In this document: piece after piece, positions 26,023-34,480 of the stretch
Position numbering within the stretch: the first letter of the stretch is position 1
Layout: the number at the start of each line of letters is the position of its first letter
From: Roseibaca calidilacus
GTDB lineage: Bacteria; Pseudomonadota; Alphaproteobacteria; Rhodobacterales; Rhodobacteraceae
DNA length: 64,000 bases
Direction: 5' to 3'
Assembly (NCBI RefSeq): GCF_001517585.1
Contig: NZ_FBYC01000004.1
Location: 62,001 to 126,000 of the forward strand
The notes under the pieces: model-generated
Told to the model about the DNA's origin: nothing
Seen by the model: the letters and a program-made list of their open reading frames with translations, nothing else
The model's database searches: none
Position numbers and translations under genes: made by a program

Positions 26023-27948
26023 TTAACCCACGGAAAACCCACAAGCACGAAGCGCCGCCGCGCTTTGTATCAGCGCGGCCTCGAAGGCCGCCACGGCATC
26101 TGGATCGCGCGGGTCTTGCCAGACCGCGAAATCGTAATGCTCTTCGGCTACGGGTAAAAATCCAAGCCCCTGCGTTTCGGCCACGGGTTGGATCGCCATG
26201 CCCCAATCAGCGCGCCCTTGCGCGACGGCTGCGGCCACCGCGTTATGCGAGGCGGGCTGGTTCCAATAGCCCGCAGGCCGCGCGCCATTCAGCAGCCTGT
26301 CTAGCAGCACCCGCGTGCCCGAGCCTTGGTTGCGCCCGACCATCAGCGCGTCGGGGTCGGCCAGAAGGGCGGCCAGAGCGCCTGCCGGATCGCGGCCCTC
26401 AAAGCGCGCGTCGCCGGGTCGGTAGACCAACCCCTGCATGCGCCGCCAGCCTTGGATCAGGCGCATGCCATCCAGCAGGAACGGGCGGTTATAGACCCCA
26501 CTATCTGCCTGCATCAGGTGGATTGGCGCGATATCGCAATCGCGCCGCCGCAGTGCCGACAGCCCCCCTTGAGACCCTGTGGCAAGAATGCGTGCGCTGA
26601 TCCCTTGATCTGCAAGACACCCCATTACCGCATCCAGCCCAATGCAATGGCTACCAATAATGGCCAGACGCGGCGGTGTGATTGTCGCGCCGAACAGCGT
26701 GACCTCTGCCGGGTTCCCCGGTGCCAGGCTTTCGGCCAAGGCAGGCACGGTCACAAAGCCATCGGCCTGCGCAAAGGCCGTAACTGCGCCAGAGCCTTTG
26801 GCGACCGGGTGCGCGACCAATCCCACTGGCCCCTTTGTCAGGGCCACCATTGCGAATTCCGTGCGCCCCAGTTCCGAGGTCAGGCGTTGCGGCACCGTGG
26901 CCGCCACCCGCGCGGCCCCTTTCGGCGGCAGGCCCGCCAGCACGCGGAGCGCCGGTGCGACCAGTTCGTGAAAGGTGAACATCGCAGAAGTTGGAAAGCC
27001 CGGCAGAACCACAACGGGTTTGCCCTCGCAGACCGCCAGACAAAGCGGCTTTCCGGGTTTCAGCGCCACGCCATGTGCCACGATTCCCGGCGCACCCAGT
27101 TCCGCAATCAGCGTTGTCGTCAGATCGCCCGCCCCTTTCGACGTGCCACCCGACAGGATCACGGCGTCATGGGCGCTATGTGCCGCGCGTATTGCGCAGC
27201 GCAGCGCCTCTGCGTCATCGGCGATTGCGCCCAGCCGCAGCGCTTCGCAGCCCGCTTCCGCGACGGCGGCGGCAATCACCGGCCCGTTCGAATCGTAAAT
27301 GCCCGCAGGTCGCAAGGGTTGGCCCGGCTGCACCAATTCGTCGCCTGTGGACAGGACCGCGACGCGCGGTTTTCGCCAGACCGGCGCACGGTCTAGCCCC
27401 ACTGCGGCCAGCATCGCGATTTCACGCGCCGAAATGACCATGCCCTTGCGCAAAAGCGTCTGCCCGCAGGCGATATCGGACCCGGCAAAGCCGATATGCG
27501 CGCCGGGTGCGACCGCGCGGGCGACCGCAATGCCGTTACCTTCCGGATCAGTATGCTCGATCATCACCACAGCATCGGCACCGCGCGGGATGGGACCGCC
27601 AGTCGCGATGGCTGTGGCCGTGCCGGGGGCCACTTGCAGCGAAGGAGCACTGCCGCAGGCAATGACCTCTGGATTCAGCCGCAGATGCACAGGGTTTGCG
27701 GCAGAAGAATCGAACAGGTCTGCGGCGCGCACCGCAAAGCCATCAACCGTGGCACGGTCGAAGGGTGGCGCATCGACCGTGGCGGCAATATCGCTGGCCA
27801 ATACCCTGCCAACCAGCGCGTCAAGCGCGACATCCTCTACACCCAAGGGCGCGGGAGCGAGCGCCTTCCAAAACGCGGCTTCGGCGGCATCGCGTGACAA
27901 GACTGTCAAGAACTGGCTTTGCGGCGCGGGCGCGATCAACTCTGTCAT
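26023..27948 (-). CDS. MoeA domain fused to a PBP-like (PF12727-type) domain
   Basis: 641-aa fusion. Residues 1 to about 415 are a MoeA molybdopterin molybdenumtransferase: PPFDRATVDGFAVRA (61-75), GGPIPRGADAVVMIEHTD, LSTGDELVQPG and SGGTSKGAGD (266-275). Residues about 425-641 form a periplasmic-binding-protein-like domain without a signal peptide (IIGSHCIGLDAVMG..., SQGGLSALRRRDCDIAPIHL, GRNQGSGTRVLLDRLL, HNAVAAAVAQGRADWGMAI). MoeA inserts molybdate or tungstate into adenylylated molybdopterin; the fused domain may bind the oxyanion or the cofactor. It is downstream of tupBCA and a second MoeA-like gene, with an ATGA overlap at its start, which favours a tungsten-specific role. That specificity is inferred. 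Confidence 0.85.
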   Translation of the reverse strand: MTELIAPAPQSQFLTVLSRDAAEAAFWKALAPAPLGVEDVALDALVGRVLASDIAATVDAPPFDRATVDGFAVRAADLFDSSAANPVHLRLNPEVIACGSAPSLQVAPGTATAIATGGPIPRGADAVVMIEHTDPEGNGIAVARAVAPGAHIGFAGSDIACGQTLLRKGMVISAREIAMLAAVGLDRAPVWRKPRVAVLSTGDELVQPGQPLRPAGIYDSNGPVIAAAVAEAGCEALRLGAIADDAEALRCAIRAAHSAHDAVILSGGTSKGAGDLTTTLIAELGAPGIVAHGVALKPGKPLCLAVCEGKPVVVLPGFPTSAMFTFHELVAPALRVLAGLPPKGAARVAATVPQRLTSELGRTEFAMVALTKGPVGLVAHPVAKGSGAVTAFAQADGFVTVPALAESLAPGNPAEVTLFGATITPPRLAIIGSHCIGLDAVMGCLADQGISARILATGSQGGLSALRRRDCDIAPIHLMQADSGVYNRPFLLDGMRLIQGWRRMQGLVYRPGDARFEGRDPAGALAALLADPDALMVGRNQGSGTRVLLDRLLNGARPAGYWNQPASHNAVAAAVAQGRADWGMAIQPVAETQGLGFLPVAEEHYDFAVWQDPRDPDAVAAFEAALIQSAAALRACGFSVG

Positions 27949-28937
27949 GGGTATCCGATGGGTTGCTCAAGCGGGGTTGCGGAAAGTGCTGTGTTTGCCG
28001 CGCAACCTTCGCTTTCGGGGGGCAGGACGGTGAAGGCATAAGCCCTTGCAAGGCCCGTCAGTGTCAGCAGCCCTGCCGGGTAAGGGTGCCACGCGCCATT
28101 CTCCTCGCCAAGCAGAACCAGTTCGGACAACCCGACGGTGGAACTGATTTTGCGCGCCAAGGGCCGGGTTTCGGCGCGTAGTCGGGCCCCCGATAAACGC
28201 GCCAAGATTGGCAGGACCAGCGCCAAACACGCCGCGACCAGCCCGTCAAAGCGCGCGGGCAGGTCCACCACCAGCCCTGCATCCTTGCGCGAAAGCCACG
28301 CCGTTTCTGCTGGTGACAAAGCCAGCCGATGGGTGTGGTCCTTGGTCATGCGCAGGGTCATATCGGGGCGCGTATCGCATAGCTCCGCGCCCAAGCCTGT
28401 TAACCATGCGCGCAGGAATGCGCGCTGTGGCGCGGCATCCATCTTCAGTGCAACGCGCGGGCGTCTTATTGGTAGGCAATCCATGCCCGCCAGATGTGCC
28501 GCCATGATATGGCGTGGCGACACGCGCGTGCCTGCTTGCGCCAGCCTATCGCCTGCGCGCCCGTCATGCCCTGCAAGGCGCGCGCCTTCCCCGGGATTGA
28601 TGGGGCGAATGGCGTCTACCATCGCCCCCCAGCGTTCCAACCCTTCCTCTGGCAAGATCGCATCCGCGCCTTGGGGCAGCACCTGCCCCGGCACAAATTG
28701 CGTCGTGCAGGTCAGCGGCACGGGCGCGCCGGGGCTTGCGCCAACAAGGTCCAGCGCGCTAACCGCGAAGCCTGCGCGCAACGCTTCTGACCGGGCTGGT
28801 ATATCCTGCGGCAAGACCATGTCTTCGGCCAGAAAACACCCCATGGCAGCCTCTGGCGCCACCAGAACCGGCGACACCGGACCTAGCCCATCCAGCGCAT
28901 CAGATAGGCAGCTTGCAAAGGGTATCAGACTATTCAT
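27945..28937 (-). CDS. Truncated/degenerate MoeA-like protein
   Basis: 330-aa protein resembling MoeA at the N-terminus (PARSEALRAGFAVSALDLVGASPG in place of the PxFDNSAMDGYA block, VLPQGADAILPEEG, PGEGARLAGHDGRAGDRLAQAG, VSPRHIMAAHLAGM). It lacks the MogA-like central motifs STGDE and SGGxSxG needed for transferase activity. The second half (ALKMDAAPQRAFLRAWLTGLGAEL) is a diverged remnant of that domain. It is coupled by ATGA overlap to the full MoeA-PBP fusion and may be a partner subunit rather than an enzyme. Confidence 0.7.
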   Translation of the reverse strand: MNSLIPFASCLSDALDGLGPVSPVLVAPEAAMGCFLAEDMVLPQDIPARSEALRAGFAVSALDLVGASPGAPVPLTCTTQFVPGQVLPQGADAILPEEGLERWGAMVDAIRPINPGEGARLAGHDGRAGDRLAQAGTRVSPRHIMAAHLAGMDCLPIRRPRVALKMDAAPQRAFLRAWLTGLGAELCDTRPDMTLRMTKDHTHRLALSPAETAWLSRKDAGLVVDLPARFDGLVAACLALVLPILARLSGARLRAETRPLARKISSTVGLSELVLLGEENGAWHPYPAGLLTLTGLARAYAFTVLPPESEGCAANTALSATPLEQPIGYP

Positions 28938-28966
28938 GCCGTTGATTTAGTCGCGCCGAGGCACTT

Positions 28967-29004
28967 GACCATGGCCGCGCGCGCGTAAATGCGCGGCCAT
29001 GGTC
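28967..29004 (-). terminator. Strong hairpin after tupA
   Basis: A perfect 14-bp inverted repeat (GACCATGGCCGCGC and its complement) with a 10-base loop sits 8 bases after the tupA stop and 30 bases before the MoeA-like gene. No T run follows on the minus strand, so it is more likely an mRNA-end stabiliser or partial terminator separating tupBCA from the MoeA genes. Confidence 0.6.
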
Positions 29005-29012
29005 ATGGCTAC

Positions 29013-29825
29013 TTATTGCGCGTTGGGGAAGAACAACTGTTCCCCACCGACCTGAAAGCTGGCAATGGCGCTTTGGCCTGCTTCCGAAATGATCCAGTCG
29101 ATGAAGGCTTGGCCAGCTTCTGCCTTCACATGCGGATGACGCTCGGGGTTCACAAGGATGATGCCATAAGGGTTGAACAGCACCGGGTCGCCCTCGAAGC
29201 TGATCGTCAACGGCCCACGGTTCTGGAAGGACAGCCATGTGCCGCGATCTGTCAGCGCATAGGCGGGTACTTGGGCCGCAGTGTTCAGCGTTGCGCCCAT
29301 GCCCGATCCGGTGGAGAGGTACCACTCGCCCGCAGGTTCCACATCGGCCGCCGCCCAGAGGTTCTTCTCGGCCACATGCGTGCCGCTATCATCGCCGCGC
29401 GAGGCGAAGGGCGCTTCTGCCCCTGCAATCGCGGCCATGGCGGCGGTCGCATCTGCGGCATCTGCCAGCCCGGCCGGGTCTTCAGAGGGGCCGACAATGA
29501 CGAAATCATTGTACATCACGTCAAAACGCTGCACGCCATAGCCCTCTGCCACGAACGCCTCTTCTTGCGCGCGGGCATGGACGAAGACCACATCAGCATC
29601 GCCGCGGCGGCCGGTTTCCAGCGCTTGGCCCGTGCCTTGCGAGATGACTCGGACTTCTATACCGGTTTCTTCCTGAAACATGGGCAGGATATGCCCGAAC
29701 AGCCCCGAATTTTCGGTCGAGGTGGTCGAGGCCACGGTGATGAATTCTTGCGCGCTGGCGGGCAAGGCTGCGATCAGCGCAAGCCCGGATACGGCGGACA
29801 AGATGAAACGGCGGGTATGGGTCAT
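29013..29825 (-). CDS. tupA: Tungstate-type ABC transporter substrate-binding protein
   Basis: 270-aa periplasmic protein with a signal peptide (cleavage after PASA). The ligand motif TTTSTENSG (residues about 33-41) is the hallmark of TupA/WtpA-like tungstate binders, followed by GTGQALETGRRGDADVVFVHA, RGDDSGTH and GSGMGATLNTAA. It works with TupB and TupC encoded upstream, and a strong hairpin follows its stop. The specificity for tungstate over molybdate comes from the family, not from a test. It fits the presence of a W/Mo formate dehydrogenase in the window. Confidence 0.88.
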   Translation of the reverse strand: MTHTRRFILSAVSGLALIAALPASAQEFITVASTTSTENSGLFGHILPMFQEETGIEVRVISQGTGQALETGRRGDADVVFVHARAQEEAFVAEGYGVQRFDVMYNDFVIVGPSEDPAGLADAADATAAMAAIAGAEAPFASRGDDSGTHVAEKNLWAAADVEPAGEWYLSTGSGMGATLNTAAQVPAYALTDRGTWLSFQNRGPLTISFEGDPVLFNPYGIILVNPERHPHVKAEAGQAFIDWIISEAGQSAIASFQVGGEQLFFPNAQ

Positions 29826-29844
29826 GCTTCACTCCTTGGTGTGG

Positions 29845-30561
29845 CTACCAGATCAGATCCCCGGCCAGAAAGGCGCGGGCTTCGGGGGTCTGGGGCCCCG
29901 CGAAAAACTGTTGGGCAGGATGATGTTCCATCAACCGCCCGCGATGCAGAAAGGCCACGTCTTGCGCCAAGCGGCGCGCTTGGCCAAGGTTATGCGTGGT
30001 CATCACGATGGTGATGCCCTCGCCCGAGAACTGTTCGACCATATCTTCGATGATGCGGGTGGCCGAAGGGTCGAGCGCGGATGTGGGTTCGTCCAGAAAC
30101 AGGATTTCGGGGCTCATCGCCCAAGCGCGGGCCAAGGCCAGCCGTTGTTGCTGGCCGCCCGACAAAAGGCGCGCGGGTTGATCTGCCATTGCGCCCAGCC
30201 CGAAGCGGTCCATCGTTTCGGCGACCTTCGTGGCACGGTGCTGTTGCGACAGCCCTGCCAGCCTCAACGGATAGTTGATATTCGCAGCCACCGACCGGCG
30301 CAGCAAAACCGGGCGCTGAAACACCATCGCTTGTGCCTTGGCGCGTTCGGCTCCGTCAGCCCAAATCCGCGCGCCCGATGTGGGGTTGATCAACCCGTGA
30401 CACAGGCGCAGGAATAGGCTTTTGCCTGCACCGTTCGGCCCCATCACAACCAGCCGCCGCCCGGCGGGGATGTCGAGCGTCACATCGCACAGAAGTGGCA
30501 TGCCGCCGACCGTATAGCCCATGCTGCGCAAAGACAGCGGTAGGATACTGCCCGCGCTCAT
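29845..30561 (-). CDS. tupC: Tungstate ABC transporter ATPase
   Basis: 238-aa ATPase. Motifs are GPNGAGKSLFLRLCHGLI (Walker A), LLSGGQQQRLALARAWAM (signature) and ILFLDEPTSALDPSA (Walker B). The reading frame is open far upstream, through tupB, but the ATG at 30561 overlaps the tupB stop as ATGA and gives the family start MSAGSILPLSLRS. Nineteen bases separate it from tupA. Confidence 0.88.
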   Translation of the reverse strand: MSAGSILPLSLRSMGYTVGGMPLLCDVTLDIPAGRRLVVMGPNGAGKSLFLRLCHGLINPTSGARIWADGAERAKAQAMVFQRPVLLRRSVAANINYPLRLAGLSQQHRATKVAETMDRFGLGAMADQPARLLSGGQQQRLALARAWAMSPEILFLDEPTSALDPSATRIIEDMVEQFSGEGITIVMTTHNLGQARRLAQDVAFLHRGRLMEHHPAQQFFAGPQTPEARAFLAGDLIW

Positions 30562-31253
30562 CCCAACCGCTCCTTGGCCCATTGACCTGCGCCCCATGCC
30601 ACAGCGTTCAGCGTTAGCGTCAGTGTCATCAGGATGATGCCGAGCGCGACCGCCAGCCCCAGATTGCCTCTGCTGGTTTCCAGCGTGATTGCCGTGGTCA
30701 TGGTGCGGGTATGGCCTGCGATGTTGCCGCCCACGATCAGCACTGCGCCCACCTCTGCGCTGGCACGCCCAAAGCCCGCCAGAACGCCTGTCAAAAGCGA
30801 CACGCGCCCGTCCCACAACAGTGTCGGCACCGCGCGCAAGCGGCTTGCGCCCAGCGAAGTCAGTTGTTCGCGGTACTCGGCCCACAGGTCTTCGACGACA
30901 GAACGCGTCAGCGACACAACGATGGGCAGGATAAGCACGGTCTGGGCGACAACCATGGCCGTCGGTGTGAACAGAAGCGTCAACGCCCCCAGCGGCCCGG
31001 AGCGCGATAACAACAGGTAGACCAGAAGCCCCGCAACCACGGGCGGAAAGCCCATTAACGCATTGAACAGCACGATCACCGCGCCCCGCCCGCGAAACCG
31101 CGCCAGCGCCAACGCCGCCCCCAAGGGCAGGCCAATCGCGCATGCGATGCCCACGGCGAAAAGTGTCACGCGCAGCGACAGCCCGATGATCTGCAACAGC
31201 GCTTCATCGGCTGTGGCGATCAGGGAAATCGCAGTTGCAAATGGGCTGTCCAT
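30558..31253 (-). CDS. tupB: Tungstate ABC transporter permease
   Basis: 231-aa permease with about five helices and the permease loop REQLTSLGASRLRAVPTLLWDGR. TupB-type features include LNALMGFPPVVAGLLVYLLLSRSGPLG and GFGRASAEVGAVLIVGGNIAGHTRTMTTAI. The start at 31253 (MDSPFATAI) is preferred over the longer frame from 31307. It is the first gene of tupBCA and is divergent from the TrmO-like gene. Confidence 0.88.
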   Translation of the reverse strand: MDSPFATAISLIATADEALLQIIGLSLRVTLFAVGIACAIGLPLGAALALARFRGRGAVIVLFNALMGFPPVVAGLLVYLLLSRSGPLGALTLLFTPTAMVVAQTVLILPIVVSLTRSVVEDLWAEYREQLTSLGASRLRAVPTLLWDGRVSLLTGVLAGFGRASAEVGAVLIVGGNIAGHTRTMTTAITLETSRGNLGLAVALGIILMTLTLTLNAVAWGAGQWAKERLG

Positions 31254-31373
31254 GCAGAATCCTATCCAATGATGTAAATAAAGACCAGAAATGCAAAAAA
31301 ACTGCAAACATGTAAATTATGCAGTCTATTGCTGTATTTTTCAGGTTTAACGCGAACTTACAAAGGCTAGCCA
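31254..31373. promoter_or_regulatory. AT-rich divergent promoter region tupBCA / trmO-tusA
   Basis: A 120-bp AT-rich gap between two divergent operons. It contains an inverted pair CTGCA (31302-31306) and TGCAG (31320-31324) around AT-rich sequence. The same CTGCA/TGCAG words occur in the promoter region of the TorD-formate dehydrogenase operon at 41542-41567, so a shared oxyanion-responsive regulator could bind both. The words are short and the link is tentative. Confidence 0.35.
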
Positions 31374-31838
31374 ATGACCACCACCCAAACCCTGCGCCCC
31401 GGAGAGGTCGTTTCCGACACGCCATTGCCCGTGGATGCGACGCTGGCCTTTATCGGCCATATCGAAACCCCATGGCACCACCGCGCCGATTGCCCGCGCC
31501 AAGGCGACCCGGTTGCGGGGCCAGACTGCACGATTGTCCTGAACATGCCATGGGATCAGGCGCTAGACGGAATAGAGCAGTTCGAACGGTTGGACATTTT
31601 GTACTGGCTGCACCAGTCGCGCCGCGATCTGGTCTTGCAAAACCCCAAACATGCCGAAGCCCCGCGCGGCACGTTCAGTCTGCGCTCGCCGATCCGGCCC
31701 AATCCGATCGGGCTATCGAACGTGCAGCTTGTCCGGCGCGACGGGACTCGGTTGATCGTGCGGGGTCTGGAATGCGTGTCCGGCACGCCGCTAATCGACA
31801 TCAAACCCGACCGATGCCAGTTTACGCCCGTCGGCTAG
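31374..31838 (+). CDS. TrmO/TsaA-like SAM-dependent methyltransferase family protein
   Basis: 154-aa protein of the UPF0066/TrmO fold, whose characterised member N6-methylates t6A37 in tRNA-Thr using SAM. Diagnostic segments are FIGHIETPW, RGTFSLRSPIRPNPIGLSNVQLV and CVSGTPLIDIKPDRC. It is shorter than E. coli TrmO, lacking the C-terminal domain. Copies beside molybdenum or tungsten genes are common and may have another substrate. It is divergent from tupB and followed by a TusA-like gene. Confidence 0.8.
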   Translation: MTTTQTLRPGEVVSDTPLPVDATLAFIGHIETPWHHRADCPRQGDPVAGPDCTIVLNMPWDQALDGIEQFERLDILYWLHQSRRDLVLQNPKHAEAPRGTFSLRSPIRPNPIGLSNVQLVRRDGTRLIVRGLECVSGTPLIDIKPDRCQFTPVG

Positions 31839-31898
31839 GCTTGAATTTTGCAGCGAATAGCGCAGTTTAGGGCCAACACAAAACAAGGCACGACCGCT

Positions 31899-32129
31899 AT
31901 GACCGCCGATGACACGCTCGACACGATTGGATTGCTCTGCCCGCTGCCGGTCCTGAAGGCGCGCAAGCGGTTAAAAGGGCTGGGATCTGGCGCGGTGCTG
32001 CGCGTGCTGACAAGCGATCCTGCGGCTTTGGTCGATATCCCGCATTTCTGCCATGAAAGCGGGCATGCGCTGCTTGAAACGCAGGACATGCCCGACGGAA
32101 CGCACGCTTTTCTTATCCGGCGGGCATAA
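31899..32129 (+). CDS. TusA-family sulfur carrier
   Basis: 76-aa sulfurtransferase of the TusA/SirA fold. The catalytic Cys14 lies in the CPxP motif (DTIGLLCPLPVLKARK), and the C-terminus has DIPHFCHESGHALL. Start at 31899 matches the family; the longer frame from 31848 does not. TusA-like proteins relay persulfide sulfur. Beside molybdenum cofactor genes and FdhD it could supply sulfur for cofactor synthesis or sulfuration. It ends 17 bases inside the convergent moeA gene. Confidence 0.85.
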   Translation: MTADDTLDTIGLLCPLPVLKARKRLKGLGSGAVLRVLTSDPAALVDIPHFCHESGHALLETQDMPDGTHAFLIRRA

Positions 32130-33384
32130 GCCCGTAGGCGCTGTAGGGGATGTAGCGCACGGGCGTGCCGTGGGTGATGTCCTGCGCCGTATCGGGCAGT
32201 TCGACAAAGCCATCGGCCCAGACCAGCCCGGAAATGCGCCCCGACCCTTCGGATGCGAAAACCTCTGCGGCACCTTCGGCGTTTAGCCGCGCGCGTAGGA
32301 ATTCGCGCCGCCCAGCTTTCTTGCGTTTGGTGAAGGCGGCGGGCACGATATGGCCTTGGGGCATATGCCAGCCAGCACCCGCCAGCAGCGATAGGGCAGG
32401 GCGCGCAAAAACCAGCGTGCAGGTGAAGGCCGCGACCGGATTGCCCGGCAGGCCCAGCACCGGCACACCATTCCACATCGCCATGGCCAGCGGGCGGCCC
32501 GGTTTCACGGCAATGCGCCAACTGGTCAGTCGGCCTCGCTCGCGCAGCAGGCGCGAGACATGGTCCTCATCCCCGGCAGAGGCACCTCCAGAGGTCAGAA
32601 TCAAGTCGGCCCGATCTGCACCTTGATCTAGAAATGCGGCGATCTCGGCTTCTGAATCCGGGGCTTGGCCAAGGTCAACAGGCTCATATCCCCAGCCAGC
32701 GACAAGTGAGAGCAGCATGGGGCGGTTTGCGTCGTAAATTTGGTGCGGGCCAGTTGCCGTGCCTTGGGCCAGCTCATCGCCTGTCGATAGAACACCGACC
32801 CGAAGGCGTTGGAACACTTGCACCTGTTGCAGGCCCAAAGCTGTCAATAACGCAACATCCGGTGGGCGCAAACGGCTATGTTTTTCAATAGCGACTTGCC
32901 CTTTCATAACATCTTCGCCCACCCGGCGGGTGTTGCTTCCGGGCTTTACGGGGCCGCGAAAGGCAACCTTTTGGCCGTCGCTGGCGCAGTCCTCTTCCAG
33001 CACCACGGTGTCCACCCCATCTGGCAGGATCGCGCCGGTCAGGATGCGCACGGCATGGCCATGGGGCACGGCGCCGCCAAAGGGCTGACCCGCCGCCGCA
33101 CGCCCTGCAACAAGCGGTAACGTATTTACGCCCTCTGCAAGCGTCGCATGGGCAAAACCATAGCCATCGACCGCAGCATTCGCAGCGGGCGGGTTAGAGC
33201 GCAGGGCCACGGCATCCTTGGCTAGTATACGCCCAGTTGCCAGCGCCACAGGCATGGTTTCAGTGGCTACAACCGGGTGCAGCGAAGCACGCAGGCGGCT
33301 GAGCGCCTCATCCACCGGCACCCAATCCACGCCCTGCGGCATGGCGAAACAATCGTTGCGCAGTTTGGGCGGTTCCAAGCTCAT
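32113..33384 (-). CDS. moeA: Molybdopterin molybdenumtransferase MoeA
   Basis: 423-aa full-length MoeA. It has AANAAVDGYGFAHA (68-81, matching the family DNSAMDGYA block), VRILTGAILPDGVDTVVLEEDC, VGVLSTGDELAQG (about 196-208) and SGGASAGDEDHV (265-276), then the C-terminal domain IV (REFLRARLNAEG). It catalyses insertion of molybdate into adenylylated molybdopterin. It is the last gene of a tightly overlapped series, DUF2478-fdhD-mobA-mobB-moeA, devoted to bis-MGD cofactor and its delivery. It is one of three MoeA-family genes within 7.4 kb. Confidence 0.92.
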   Translation of the reverse strand: MSLEPPKLRNDCFAMPQGVDWVPVDEALSRLRASLHPVVATETMPVALATGRILAKDAVALRSNPPAANAAVDGYGFAHATLAEGVNTLPLVAGRAAAGQPFGGAVPHGHAVRILTGAILPDGVDTVVLEEDCASDGQKVAFRGPVKPGSNTRRVGEDVMKGQVAIEKHSRLRPPDVALLTALGLQQVQVFQRLRVGVLSTGDELAQGTATGPHQIYDANRPMLLSLVAGWGYEPVDLGQAPDSEAEIAAFLDQGADRADLILTSGGASAGDEDHVSRLLRERGRLTSWRIAVKPGRPLAMAMWNGVPVLGLPGNPVAAFTCTLVFARPALSLLAGAGWHMPQGHIVPAAFTKRKKAGRREFLRARLNAEGAAEVFASEGSGRISGLVWADGFVELPDTAQDITHGTPVRYIPYSAYGLMPAG

Positions 33385-33872
33385 AGCCCGAGCTCTGCGC
33401 GGATAAGGGCGGCAATGGCGGGCACGTCGTCTAGATCGAACCGAGGCAGGGCGGTATCAACCGCACAATCGGCGGCAATGGCCCGGATGGTCGGGTTGCG
33501 CGTGGCAAGCAGGTCGCGCCCGGCCTCTGCGCGATAGGTTTCAACCTTGGGGTGTGGCGCGGATTTATAGCCCTCTATCAGCACCAGATCACACGGGTCC
33601 AGCCGTGCAAGCATCGCGTCCAGCGGGGGTTCGGGCGCGTCGCGCAATTCCGTCATCAGCGCCCAGCGTGCGGGCGAGACGACCAAAACCTGTCCCGCGC
33701 CCGCTTGTCTGTGGCGAAAACTGTCGCGGCCCGGATGGTCAATCTCGGTGTCGTGATGGGCGTGCTTTACGGTCGAAACCCTTAGTCCTTGCGTCACCAT
33801 ATGCGCGACCAGACGCTCGGTTAATGTGGTCTTTCCGGTGTTTTTCCAACCGGTTACGCCATAGAGCTTCAT
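33381..33872 (-). CDS. mobB: Molybdopterin-guanine dinucleotide biosynthesis adapter MobB
   Basis: 163-aa GTP-binding protein with the P-loop GWKNTGKTTL near the N-terminus, VSTVKHAHHDTEID (switch region) and LVLIEGYKSAPHPKVE, all diagnostic of MobB. It assists MobA in forming MGD. The start and stop both overlap neighbouring genes as ATGA, so it is coupled to mobA and moeA. Confidence 0.92.
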   Translation of the reverse strand: MKLYGVTGWKNTGKTTLTERLVAHMVTQGLRVSTVKHAHHDTEIDHPGRDSFRHRQAGAGQVLVVSPARWALMTELRDAPEPPLDAMLARLDPCDLVLIEGYKSAPHPKVETYRAEAGRDLLATRNPTIRAIAADCAVDTALPRFDLDDVPAIAALIRAELGL

Positions 33873-34480
33873 CGCGTGCCCATCAATTGCAGCCCGGTGT
33901 CTATGTCTTCGGGTGTGTTGATGTTGAAGAACGGATCGCCCGCCTCTGACGCAAATAGCGCGGTGCCCGCGTCATGTTGGTCGGTCCAGAGCACGATCTT
34001 GCGCATGCCGGTTTCAAGCGCTGCGCGCAGGTCGTCGCGCAGGGCGACCGGCCACAGCCCAAAGGTCGGATGACGGCGCAAAATGCCGTCCTCGTCATGG
34101 CTGGCGGCAAGACAGAGGCCCTTGGGGCCGGCATCTTGCTGGAGCCGCGCTACCAAATTGGTCGGAAAAAACGGCGTGTCCGCGGCGGCGGTCACGATGG
34201 CCGTGGCCCCGCGCGCGGCGGCCCAATTCAGCCCGGCCAGAACCCCTGCCAATGGCCCGGGATGGTCGGGAAGGCTGTCGGGCAGCACCGGCAAGCCGAA
34301 TTCGGCCAAGCGCGCCGGATCGCCATTGGCGTTGATCGCAAGGGCTGCGCATTGCGGGCGCAGGCGGTCGATTACATGGTCGATGATGCGCTTCTCGCCC
34401 AAGGTCCGCAGCCCCTTGTCGCCGCCGCCCATACGGGTTGCGCGCCCGCCTGCCAAGATTACCCCAAGTGGCATGCTCAT
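33869..34480 (-). CDS. mobA: Molybdenum cofactor guanylyltransferase MobA
   Basis: 203-aa nucleotidyltransferase that joins GMP to molybdopterin. The N-terminal GTP-binding motif VILAGGRATRMGGGDKGL, the central AADTPFFP and the C-terminal FFNINTPEDI are typical. It starts within the fdhD stop (ATGA) and ends within the mobB start. Its product, bis-MGD, is the cofactor of the formate dehydrogenase encoded at 42.5-45.4 kb. Confidence 0.93.
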   Translation of the reverse strand: MSMPLGVILAGGRATRMGGGDKGLRTLGEKRIIDHVIDRLRPQCAALAINANGDPARLAEFGLPVLPDSLPDHPGPLAGVLAGLNWAAARGATAIVTAAADTPFFPTNLVARLQQDAGPKGLCLAASHDEDGILRRHPTFGLWPVALRDDLRAALETGMRKIVLWTDQHDAGTALFASEAGDPFFNINTPEDIDTGLQLMGTR

